DNA of 35,370 nt, taken from the NCBI GenBank assembly GCA_036510225.1, contig DATCEH010000068.1:1-35370 (forward strand). The letters run 5' to 3'. Origin of the DNA: Palsa-513 sp036510225 (GTDB taxonomy: Bacteria > Actinomycetota > Thermoleophilia > Solirubrobacterales > Solirubrobacteraceae). Both the position numbers and the translations under genes were made by a program. Position 1 is the first letter of the stretch. Every line of letters starts with the position of its first letter. The notes below the pieces were generated by a model that had not been told where the DNA came from, made no database searches, and worked only from the letters and a program-made list of their open reading frames with translations. This document shows positions 5,735-14,222 of the stretch, one piece after another.

Positions 5735-8199
5735 GGCGTCGTGAACGTCTGCGTGATCCCGGTCGCCGTCCCGGTGGCGTTCGTCGCGACGAGCCGGTAC
5801 ACGTACGTCGTGTGCGGCTGCAGACCCGAGATCGGCAACGACACGCTCTCCGCACCCTGACCTGAGCCGGCGTTGTCGATCGCGCTCAACGAGCCGAAGT
5901 TGTTGCCCCGGCCGTACTCGAAGACGAACGCGGTCTGCTGCCCGTCGGGGTTCACCGTGCCGGACAGGGTCGCCCCCGGCGCCGCGACCGCGGTCGCGGC
6001 GCCTGTGCTGACCACAGGAGCGTCCACCGGTCCGGTGGAGAACGACATGACCACCCCGGTCGAGGTCCCCGTCGAGTTCGACGCCACGACACGATAGAAG
6101 TACGTCGTGTTCTGCGCGAGACCCGTCAGGCTCGCGCTGACCGGCTCGACCGAGAACGCCGAGTCGAGCTCGGTGACCGTCGAGATCGACCCGAAGCTCG
6201 TCGACGTCCCGTACTCGAAGGTGAACGCCGTCGCCTGGCCGTCCGGGTCGACGGATCCCGCCAGCGTGGCCGTCGTGTCGCCGGACGCCGTCGGGGCGAG
6301 CGTCACGGCCGTGGGGGCGATCGGCGTGCCGCCGGTCGAGAAGCTCCCGACCGCTCCGAACGTCGTGCCGGCGGAGTTCGTCGCCACCAACCTGTAGTAG
6401 TAGGTCGTGTCGCCGGCCAGACCGGTGAGAGCTGCCGAGACCGGCACCGCCGAGCTTCCGGCGACGCTGTCGCCCGGCGTCAGCGACCCGAAGCTCGTCG
6501 ACGTCCCGTACTCGAAGGTGTAGGCCGTCGGTGACCCGTTCGGGCCGACCGTGCCGGCGAGGCTGGCAGCAGATTCGGTCACCCCGCTCGCCACGCCGGT
6601 CGTCGCCGCCGGGGCGACCGCGGCGACCGCATACGTCGTGACCGGACTTGTGCTGGCCGTGTAGTTGGAGTCACCGGAGTACGCCGCCGTGACCGTATGT
6701 GTTCCCGCGCTCAGCGAGGTCGTCGTCAGCGCCGCCGTCGCACCCGACAGGTCGACGGCGGGAAGCGCAGCCCCGTCCACCGTGAAGGTCACGCTTCCCG
6801 TGGGTGCCGGGCCCCCGTCCGCCCCGCTGACGGTCGCCGTGAACGTGACCGACTGCCCGAAGGTCGACGACGTCGGTGTCGCCGCGAGGTTCACGGTGGA
6901 GCTCAGCGGCGTCGTGTTCTCGAGCACGGTCACCGCGCTGGCGAAGAAGTCGCCCGTTGCCAGGTCGAGCCGCCCGTCGCCGTTGAAGTCGCCCGCCGCG
7001 AGCAGCGCCGGCCCGCTGGAGGCGATCTCGTAGGGGATCGTCGTCGGCGTGTACGTGCCGCCGGCCGCGTCCCGGACGAACACCATCACCGAGCCATCGT
7101 CGGTGGATCCGGCCGTCGTCAGCTTGTTGGCGACCGCGACGTCCGCTCGGCCGTCTCCGTCGAAGTCCCCGATCACGACCGCCGAAGGCGTGTTGCCGGC
7201 GTGCAGCACCGTCGTCGGCGCCGACGGGTAGACGCCCGGCGCGCTCGCCACGTAGAGGGCGACCGAGTTGCCGAGGCCCTTCGTGCTGTTCACGCTGTTG
7301 GCGACCGCGATGTCCGGCATGTGGTCGCCGTTGAGGTCGCCGACCGCCACGGATACCGGTCCACTCGGCGCCGGCAGCGGGTGCGTCGTCTCCGTGTAGC
7401 CGGCGTCCGCGCCGTCCTTGAGGAAGACCTCGAGGTTCGGGCTGCCGGTCTTGTCGGTCACGACGAGGTCGGGCCGACCGTCGCCGTTGAGGTCGGCGAT
7501 CTCGACCGCGCTCGTGCCGCTGCCGGCCGTCAGCTCGACGGCCGTCGCGCCCGTCGCATCGCCGCTGTAGTCGCCAGCCGTGGTCGGCTCGAGCAGGTCG
7601 ACGGTGCCGCTGTTGGTGCAGGCGATCGCAAGATCCGGGAGACCGTCACCGTTGAGGTCGCCGACCGCCACCGCGCTGGGACGCTCACAGTCGACGCCGT
7701 TGGTCCCGAGGCTCGACGTGTCGAGCAGCGTCTCCGCGAGGTTGGCGTCGCCACCCGGATCACTCGCGTCGCCGCTGGTCGGGAAGATCAGCTCGAGCTC
7801 GTTCGTGATCCCGACGACCGCGTAGTCCGGGATGCCGTCGCCGTTGAGGTCCGCGCCCGCCGCACCCTGGATCGCGTCCGGGCTCGTGAGCACGGTGTCG
7901 GCCGCCTGGGTGAAGGCCCCGCCGGCGCCGCCGAGGAGCAGCGAGAGGTTCGTGCCCCCCGAACTGTTCGAGCTCCCGGTCACGAGATCAGGGAAGCCGT
8001 CCCCGTTGACATCCGCCACGGCGAGCGCGCTCGGTGTCTGCGCCCCGCTGGGAAGCGGGATCGTCGCCGCCGTCGCACTGAACGGCGCCGCGTCGGCGAT
8101 CGATCCCCACGCGAGCATGGCGGCGATCACCAGGCAGACGGCGAAGACGCCGCGAGCCGTCCGCCAATCCGCGCACACCCGGCCACGGCTTGAAGCCAT
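5731..8199 (-). CDS. Exported FG-GAP/VCBS beta-propeller protein with Ig-like and Fn3-like domains
   Basis: 822 residues from the ATG at 8199. Signal peptide about 1-38 (core GVFAVCLVIAAMLAWG, then ADAAP). Residues about 45-425 carry seven FG-GAP/VCBS repeats, each with a calcium-binding loop such as DLNGDGLPDLAIA; one copy is degenerate (DLNGDHMPD). This fits one seven-bladed, integrin-alpha-like propeller. Residues about 426-523 are a bacterial Ig-like domain (PTGSVTFTVDGAALPA, AGTHTVTAAYSGDSNY). Three Fn3-like domains follow, closely related to those of the downstream protein. The start was set at 8199, with GAGGGAG 10 nt upstream; GTG 8208 and TTG 8220 lie in frame above it and put the ribosome site too close or remove it. 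First gene of the operon, 4-base overlap with the next. Confidence 0.88.
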   Translation of the reverse strand: MASSRGRVCADWRTARGVFAVCLVIAAMLAWGSIADAAPFSATAATIPLPSGAQTPSALAVADVNGDGFPDLVTGSSNSSGGTNLSLLLGGAGGAFTQAADTVLTSPDAIQGAAGADLNGDGIPDYAVVGITNELELIFPTSGDASDPGGDANLAETLLDTSSLGTNGVDCERPSAVAVGDLNGDGLPDLAIACTNSGTVDLLEPTTAGDYSGDATGATAVELTAGSGTSAVEIADLNGDGRPDLVVTDKTGSPNLEVFLKDGADAGYTETTHPLPAPSGPVSVAVGDLNGDHMPDIAVANSVNSTKGLGNSVALYVASAPGVYPSAPTTVLHAGNTPSAVVIGDFDGDGRADVAVANKLTTAGSTDDGSVMVFVRDAAGGTYTPTTIPYEIASSGPALLAAGDFNGDGRLDLATGDFFASAVTVLENTTPLSSTVNLAATPTSSTFGQSVTFTATVSGADGGPAPTGSVTFTVDGAALPAVDLSGATAALTTTSLSAGTHTVTAAYSGDSNYTASTSPVTTYAVAAVAPAATTGVASGVTESAASLAGTVGPNGSPTAYTFEYGTSTSFGSLTPGDSVAGSSAVPVSAALTGLAGDTTYYYRLVATNSAGTTFGAVGSFSTGGTPIAPTAVTLAPTASGDTTATLAGSVDPDGQATAFTFEYGTSTSFGSISTVTELDSAFSVEPVSASLTGLAQNTTYFYRVVASNSTGTSTGVVMSFSTGPVDAPVVSTGAATAVAAPGATLSGTVNPDGQQTAFVFEYGRGNNFGSLSAIDNAGSGQGAESVSLPISGLQPHTTYVYRLVATNATGTATGITQTFTTP

Positions 8200-8303
8200 C
8201 GACGACACGCTCCCTCTCAACAGCTTCGATTGACTCTGAGCCCGTCCGGCCCATCCTCACCGCGGGGCCCGCGCGTCTGACGGCGCCCGCTCCCCCGTCC
8301 GGG

Positions 8304-8332
8304 AGCCTAATGTTTTCCAAGGCAGACGTCAA
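8304..8332 (-). promoter_or_regulatory. Sigma70-type promoter for the 822/1150-aa operon
   Basis: On the minus strand, TTGACG (8332-8327), a 17-nt spacer and TAGGCT (8309-8304) form the best classical promoter in the window. Predicted start near 8297, giving a leader of about 98 nt before the ATG at 8199. It marks a separate transcription unit from the four-gene operon ending at 8413. Confidence 0.65.
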
Positions 8333-8412
8333 CTTCGTGGCCGCGTCCTCCGGAACGCGGTCGCTCGGCGAGAGCGTCGGTCGTCCGCGCGCGCGCGCCG
8401 TGTCGAGCATCC

Positions 8413-11400
8413 TCATCGCACGGCGTAGGTCGCCGTGACGCTCCCGGTCTGGGTGCGTGCGCTGCCACCGGTCGGCGTGAACGTGACCGAGATCAGGACG
8501 CGCAGCCGCTTCGCGACCTTGAGCGCCGTGGCGGCGGTTTTCGCGGGCTTGAGCGTGACCGTCGCCACGCCGGGCCCGCTGCGCGAGATCGAGATCGCCG
8601 CTGCGTAGGTGATCTTCTTCGCCTTCGGTGCCTTCTTCGCGTGCTTGGCCTTCTTGCCCGGGACCGTCGCGGTGGCGCGAATCAGTAGGTGCCCGCGCCC
8701 GGGGAGCCTCAGCCGCAGCGCGAGGACGCCCTTGGCCTCGGTTCTGACGCTCGTGAAGCGGATCGCATTTGACGGTTTCGCCGCCGCCTGTGGGCTCGTC
8801 GGGCCGAGCGGTCCCCCGAGCTCGGCTGGGGGCGGTGCCGGCCCGACCGTGACCGTGATCGTGATCGGCGCGCTGAGCGCATCAGGGGCGACGCCGTTGG
8901 TCGCCTTGACCGTGAAGGTCGCCGCCGTCGCAGTGGTCGGCGCACCGGACAGCACTCCGCTGGTCGGGTCGAGGCCGAGCCCCGCCGGGAGCGACCCGGA
9001 CGCAACGACGAAGGTCGGCGCCGGGCTCCCGGAGGCGACGAACGTGTACGAATAGGCGGTGCCGACCGTGGCGGTCGCGGGCGGCGAGGCGGCGGTCAAT
9101 GCGGGCGCAGCCACGACCGTGATCGTGTCCTGCCCGCTGGTCGCGGCCTGCCCGACGCCGTTGGCCGCGCCGACTGTGGACGAGAACGAGCCGGCTGCGG
9201 TCGGCGTCCCCGAGAGGACGCCGGTCGCGCCGTCCAGGCTCAATCCCGCGGGCAGCGCGCCGCTCGTCACGGCGAACGCCGGTGCGGGGTAGCCGCTCGC
9301 GGCGTAGGTGTAGGAGTACGCACTGCCGACCGTCGCGGTCGCCGGCGGTATCGCGGCGGTGAAGACGGGGGCGGCCGGAGCCGGCGACACGACGATCGTC
9401 AGCTGCCCGCTGAGCGCGTCGGGAGTCACGCCGTTGCTCGCCTTGACGGTGAACGTGAACGTCCCGGCCTTCGCCGGCGTCCCCGACAGCATCCCGCTCC
9501 CCGGATCGAGGCCCAGGCCGTCCGGCAGGGCGCCCGACGCCACCCCGAAGGCCGGGGCCGGGTTGCCGGACGCCGCGAAGCCGTACGCATACGGGCTGCC
9601 GACGGTTCCGGCCGCCGAAGGCGCGTCGCTGGTCAACGCCGGGACGGCCAGCGCCCCGGAGGTGACCGTGATCGTCACTGGTGCACTCACCGCTCCCGCC
9701 CCGACACCGTTGCCCGCGCCGAGCTCGAACGTGTAGGTGCCGGGGGCGGTCGGGACGCCCGACAGCAGTCCCGTGAAGCTCGCGAGTCGCAACCCGGGCG
9801 GCAGGGAGCCGGACGCCACGCTGAAGTTGGGCGCCGGCGCCCCGGAGGCTGTCAGCGAATACGAGTACGCGACGCCACCCTCGGCCGGCGACGGCGGCGA
9901 GTCCGCGGTGAACGCCGGCGCGGTCGGCGGACCGGCCGGGACGGTGATCGTGACCGGCCGGGAGATCACACCGCCACCGCCACCCGCCGCGTCGATCGCG
10001 AACGTGAACGTCCCCGCCGAGGTCGGTGTCCCCGAGAGCACGCCGCTCGCGCTGTCGAGGCTCAGGCCGTCAGGCGGGGCGCCGGACGCGAAGTAGTAGT
10101 CCGGGCTCCCGACCGCGGCGAACGCGTACGAGAACGGCGAGCCCAGCGCCGCGGTGTCCGGCGGCGCGGCAGCCGTGAACCCCGCCACCGTGATCGTGAT
10201 CGGCTGACTGACCGCCGGCGAGCCGCTGCCATTGCCCGCCGCCACCGTGAACGTCGCCGATTCCGGCGAGCTCGGCAGCGTCCCCGACAGCATGCCGCTG
10301 GCCGGGTCGAGCGAGAGGCCCCCCGGGAGACTGCCCGAGGCGACCGAGTAGGTCGGCGCCGGATTGCCCGAGGCGACGAACGTGTAGGAGTAGCCGGTTC
10401 CCGCGTCGGGAAACTCGTCCGGCGTATCGGCGTCGAGCAGCGGCGCCGCCGGGGTGACCGGCACCACGATCGTGATCGGTGGGCTGACCGCGTCCGGCGC
10501 CTGACCGTTCTGCGCGGACACGGTGAACGTGAACGAACCCGTCGCGGTCGGCCGCCCGGACAGCAGCCCAAGCCCCGGGTTCAGGCTCAGTCCCGGCGGC
10601 AGCGACCCCGACCCCGGCGTCACGACGTACGACGGCCCCACGGTCGACGAGGTGACGCCGCCCGAGGCCTCGAACGTGTATGAGTAGAGCCCGCCGAGCG
10701 GCGCCGTTGCGGGCGGGCTGTCGTCGTTGAAGACCGGGGCCGCGGGGGACGCCGTCACGACGATCGTGATCGGTGGACTGACGGCATCGGGCCCGACCCC
10801 GTTGCTCGCGCGCACCGTGAAGGTGTACGAGCCCGGCGCGCCCGGCGTCCCGTTGAGCTCCCCGTCGTGCACGAGGCTGCTTCCCACCTGGTGGCCGAAC
10901 GCCAGCCCGGACGGGACGCTCCCGGAGTCGATCGTGTAGGTCATCTGCGCGGGGGCTCCCGACGCCGCGAACTGATACGCGTAGCTCACGTTCGCCGTCG
11001 CGCTCGCCGGAGGCGAGTCGGCCGTGAACACCGGCGCCGCGGCCTTGCCCGAGACGACCACCGTCATCGCCGGGGTCGCCGCCTCGGCGCCGACGCCGTT
11101 GTCTGCCTTGACCGTGAACGTGAACGAGCCGGCCGCGGTCGGCGTCCCCGACAGCAGGCCGCTCTTCGGATCCAGACTCAAGCCGTCGGGCAGGGCGCCG
11201 GTCGCCACCGCGAACGTGGCCGTCGGGCGCCCGGACGTGTCGAACGCATACGCGTACCCGGCGCCGACCTCGCCTGCGGGTGGCGAGTCGGCCGTGAACA
11301 CCGGCGCGGCCGGGGGCACCTGCGTGAACAGTGTCAGGTCCCCGGAGAAGCCGTTGGCGGTCACCAGATCCGGCTTCCCGTCGCCCGTCAGCTCGCCGAG

Positions 11401-12567
11401 CGTCAGCGAAACCGGGCCGCTCCCGGAAACCGGAAGGCTGGATGGCGTGTACCTGCTGTCGGCGGCGTCCTTCTCGAAGACGGTGACGGTGTTCGGCAGC
11501 TTGTTGGCCACCGCGATGTCGGGGAGACCGTCCCCGTTAAGGTCCCCGATCACGATCGCCGACGGCGTGGATCCGGCCGGCATCGTGCTGGACGCAAAGC
11601 CGCCGGTCGAGCTCTGCGTGAACACGGTCAGGTTGTCGACATCGTTGGCTGCGCTGTCGATCACCGCGAGGTCCGGCAGACCGTCGCCGTTCAGGTCGCC
11701 GATCGCCGCCGCCGCCGGGGCACTCGGGCTGCCCGTCGACAACGTCTTGGTGGTGTAGCTCGACCCCGTCGGCTGGGACAGGTACAACGAGACCGAGTTG
11801 CCGGTCTGGTTGGTGACGACGAGATCCGGCGTTCGGTCGCCGTTGAGGTCGGCGATCGCCACCGAGGTCGGCGAGCCCCCGGTCGTCAGAGTGTCCTGCG
11901 GATCCGGCGGGTAGACGCCGGGGGCAGTGGCGAGAAACAGCAGGAGCTCGTCGTCGGCTCGGTCGGTGACCGCGATGTCCGGCAGGCCATCTCCGTTGAG
12001 ATCAGCCACCGCCACGTCGCTCGGGCGTCCGGGCAACGGGATCGAGGTCCTGCGGTCGTAGCCCAGGCCGGCGTCGCCGAAGAGCAGGACGAGCTGGTCG
12101 GGTGCGATCCCGGCCAGCACCAGGTCCGGGAACGCGTCGCCGTCGAGGCTCGCCTCCGCCGCGCCCAGCGGGTCGCTCCCGTCGTCGTCGGGCGTGTGCG
12201 TCGTGAACAGTCCGCCTCCCATGCCCGTCAGCAGCGAGACGGCGCCACCGCCGCTCGCCGACGAGCCCGCGACGGCGAGGTCCTGCCGTCCATCGCCGTT
12301 GAGATCGCCGGCCACGACGACGTTCGGCGGCGCACCGAGTCCGCCGGGCAGGGCGAGCGTCGAGGCCTGCGAGGCGAAGACATCGGCACGCGCCACGCCG
12401 ATCTGGCCGGCGACGCCCGCGAGCAAGACGAGCATGCCGAGCCGGACCCGGCGGGTCAGCGGCCTGCGGCGGGGGCGACGACCCGGGCCGCGCGGAACAA
12501 CCGTCATCTGATCGAGGTTCTGCGCAGACACTGTCGAGGCACTGTAGCCGGGCACGACGCGGGTCAT
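8413..12567 (-). CDS. Exported FG-GAP propeller protein with nine putative-Ig domains and shared C-terminal module
   Basis: 1384 residues. The ATG at 12567 overlaps the upstream stop (ATGA). Signal region 1-62: a long Arg-rich n-region (PGRRPRRRPLTRRVRLG), core MLVLLAGVAGQIG, then ARA. Residues about 65-420 hold seven FG-GAP repeats (DLNGDGLPDIAV type; copies two, four and seven are degenerate). Residues about 425-1240 hold nine He_PIG-type domains, each with a Y-x-Y-x-F strand, then LPxGLSLDPxSGxLSGTPTAAG and FTVKAxNG. Residues about 1270-1384 are a conserved C-terminal module (LRLPGRGHLLIRATA, a Lys-rich loop, ITYAAAISI, TLKPAKTAATALK, LRVLISVTFTPTGG) also found in two neighbours. It is likely a long surface adhesin-like stalk with a calcium-binding head; the binding partner is unknown. 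A downstream ATG at 12507 is possible but has no ribosome site. Confidence 0.88.
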   Translation of the reverse strand: MTRVVPGYSASTVSAQNLDQMTVVPRGPGRRPRRRPLTRRVRLGMLVLLAGVAGQIGVARADVFASQASTLALPGGLGAPPNVVVAGDLNGDGRQDLAVAGSSASGGGAVSLLTGMGGGLFTTHTPDDDGSDPLGAAEASLDGDAFPDLVLAGIAPDQLVLLFGDAGLGYDRRTSIPLPGRPSDVAVADLNGDGLPDIAVTDRADDELLLFLATAPGVYPPDPQDTLTTGGSPTSVAIADLNGDRTPDLVVTNQTGNSVSLYLSQPTGSSYTTKTLSTGSPSAPAAAAIGDLNGDGLPDLAVIDSAANDVDNLTVFTQSSTGGFASSTMPAGSTPSAIVIGDLNGDGLPDIAVANKLPNTVTVFEKDAADSRYTPSSLPVSGSGPVSLTLGELTGDGKPDLVTANGFSGDLTLFTQVPPAAPVFTADSPPAGEVGAGYAYAFDTSGRPTATFAVATGALPDGLSLDPKSGLLSGTPTAAGSFTFTVKADNGVGAEAATPAMTVVVSGKAAAPVFTADSPPASATANVSYAYQFAASGAPAQMTYTIDSGSVPSGLAFGHQVGSSLVHDGELNGTPGAPGSYTFTVRASNGVGPDAVSPPITIVVTASPAAPVFNDDSPPATAPLGGLYSYTFEASGGVTSSTVGPSYVVTPGSGSLPPGLSLNPGLGLLSGRPTATGSFTFTVSAQNGQAPDAVSPPITIVVPVTPAAPLLDADTPDEFPDAGTGYSYTFVASGNPAPTYSVASGSLPGGLSLDPASGMLSGTLPSSPESATFTVAAGNGSGSPAVSQPITITVAGFTAAAPPDTAALGSPFSYAFAAVGSPDYYFASGAPPDGLSLDSASGVLSGTPTSAGTFTFAIDAAGGGGGVISRPVTITVPAGPPTAPAFTADSPPSPAEGGVAYSYSLTASGAPAPNFSVASGSLPPGLRLASFTGLLSGVPTAPGTYTFELGAGNGVGAGAVSAPVTITVTSGALAVPALTSDAPSAAGTVGSPYAYGFAASGNPAPAFGVASGALPDGLGLDPGSGMLSGTPAKAGTFTFTVKASNGVTPDALSGQLTIVVSPAPAAPVFTAAIPPATATVGSAYSYTYAASGYPAPAFAVTSGALPAGLSLDGATGVLSGTPTAAGSFSSTVGAANGVGQAATSGQDTITVVAAPALTAASPPATATVGTAYSYTFVASGSPAPTFVVASGSLPAGLGLDPTSGVLSGAPTTATAATFTVKATNGVAPDALSAPITITVTVGPAPPPAELGGPLGPTSPQAAAKPSNAIRFTSVRTEAKGVLALRLRLPGRGHLLIRATATVPGKKAKHAKKAPKAKKITYAAAISISRSGPGVATVTLKPAKTAATALKVAKRLRVLISVTFTPTGGSARTQTGSVTATYAVR

Positions 12568-14222
12568 CTCCTGCGCAGCGACCGGTATGCCGCGCGCGGT
12601 TCGAACTCGGCGAGCGCCCGGCCGCCGATCAGCGCTGCGAGCAACGCGATGCCGAGCACCAACTCCGGCCAGTCGATCGCCGCGTCCCTCCCCCCACCGG
12701 CCAGCGCCCTAGCGGCCGCGGCGACCTGCGACGCGGTCCTGCCGACTGCCGTGCTCAACGCCACCGCGCCGCCCGACGGGTCGATCAGCACGCCGACCAG
12801 GCCGTTGACCTTGGCCTCCGGCAGGCTGCTGGCCCGCGACCCGGCCTGAGATGTCGCGCTCGACCCCGTGGGTGAGCCGCCCACGCCCACTCCCTGCGTC
12901 GAGTGGCCGGAGCCGCCGGCGACACCGGTCGCCGCACCGGCGCCGGTGCCCGCCCCGTTGCCGTTGCCGCTGCCGGTCCCCGTTCCCGACCCGGAGCCCG
13001 TGCCGCCCCGATCAGTCGAGAGCTTCAGGTGGGTCGCCGGGCCGGCCGGCAGGCGGACGGCGGTTGCCGGCGGCAGCGCCGGCGCCCGCGTCACGACGGC
13101 GTGCGACACCGGGATCGGCGTCACCGCGGGGCGCGGGACGACCTTCGGCGGCGGGGGCGAGACAGGCGGCGGCGACTTGGCTGCCGGTGGCGGATTCGGC
13201 ACGAAGGCGGGACCCGACGGAGGCGGGGTGGGGACGTTCACGGTCAGCTGTCGACTCACGCCGAGGTTCCCGAGCGCGTCCTTCACGGTGACGAACACAG
13301 GATGCGCCCCCTCAGCCGCATACGTGTTCGACGGCGAGGCGCCGGTGGCGGTCTGCCCGTCGCCGAACGTCCAGGAATAGGTGAGCGGACCGGTGTCCGG
13401 GGTCCCCCCGAAGAACGTCACATCGCTCGGCGGCGCGAAGCTGACGGTCGCGCCCGGCGCGACGGTGATGGCCGACTGCGAGGGCGCCGAGACGAACGTC
13501 GGCGGGCCCACCAGCAGCGGGGTCGCGCTGAGCGCGAACGTGACGTCGAGGTCGCAATCGACGCACGTCTGGAGCACGTTGTTGCCGTTCTCGTCGGGTT
13601 GGGGAACCGGTGGTGGCCGCGGCGGCCGCTGGACGAGGAAGTAGTCGTCGGGGCCGGTCGACGCGGTCTCCACGCTGGCGAACTGCGGCGTCGTGTCAGG
13701 CGGCTGGTCGGGGACACAGCCGGGCGCGACGGTGCACGGATCCGCGAAGCCATCGACGACCTCCGTGGCGGACAGGCTCATCGTGTTGCGGATCGTCGGC
13801 GGGCCGGCGTCGCCGGTATCCACGCTCACCGCGTCCGAACCCGGTACGAGCAGCTGGAGCGGGATCCGCGACAGGCGCGCCAACTCGGCGAAGCTCGCTC
13901 CGCCGATCGGTTGCTCCAGCGGCAGCGAATCCGTCTGCGCCGGGTGCCCGTTCGGGAACGGAACCGCGTTCAACGTCGTGGTCTCGTGAACGTCCTGGTT
14001 CTGCGGGGCACCCACCACGTCGGCCGGGAGCACCTGCGCAGGCAGCAGGGCGACGCCCGTCGCCGAGACCACGTTGACGTTCACAACGCCCCCGGTGCTG
14101 CCGTCGGCCACGGCCGCCGGCGGTCGCACGACGGTCTCGGCGATCCCGAGCGCGAGAGCCGCTGCGCCGGTCGCCAGGACGACGGCGACAGGGCGCAGGA
14201 GCACCGGGCGACGGCCGGTCAC
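12564..14222 (-). CDS. Exported PKD-domain protein with C-terminal membrane anchor
   Basis: 552 residues. The GTG start at 14222 directly abuts the upstream TGA. Signal peptide about 1-40 (VVLATGAAALALGIAETVV). Residues about 45-240 are unrecognised, with Cys pairs (CTVAPGC; CVDCD) suggesting disulfides. Residues about 245-330 form one PKD domain (TYSWTFGDGQTATGASPSNT, then VFVTVKDALGN). A proline-rich stretch (about 331-395) and a Gly/Ser/Thr/Asn-rich linker (about 405-460) follow. Residues about 520-537 (LVLGIALLAALIGGRALA) are a single membrane helix with a basic cytosolic tail ending SLRRR. The architecture is head, long wall-spanning linker and membrane anchor. It is the only protein of the operon with a recognisable anchor, so it may tether the others; that is inference. 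Confidence 0.85.
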   Translation of the reverse strand: MTGRRPVLLRPVAVVLATGAAALALGIAETVVRPPAAVADGSTGGVVNVNVVSATGVALLPAQVLPADVVGAPQNQDVHETTTLNAVPFPNGHPAQTDSLPLEQPIGGASFAELARLSRIPLQLLVPGSDAVSVDTGDAGPPTIRNTMSLSATEVVDGFADPCTVAPGCVPDQPPDTTPQFASVETASTGPDDYFLVQRPPRPPPVPQPDENGNNVLQTCVDCDLDVTFALSATPLLVGPPTFVSAPSQSAITVAPGATVSFAPPSDVTFFGGTPDTGPLTYSWTFGDGQTATGASPSNTYAAEGAHPVFVTVKDALGNLGVSRQLTVNVPTPPPSGPAFVPNPPPAAKSPPPVSPPPPKVVPRPAVTPIPVSHAVVTRAPALPPATAVRLPAGPATHLKLSTDRGGTGSGSGTGTGSGNGNGAGTGAGAATGVAGGSGHSTQGVGVGGSPTGSSATSQAGSRASSLPEAKVNGLVGVLIDPSGGAVALSTAVGRTASQVAAAARALAGGGRDAAIDWPELVLGIALLAALIGGRALAEFEPRAAYRSLRRR

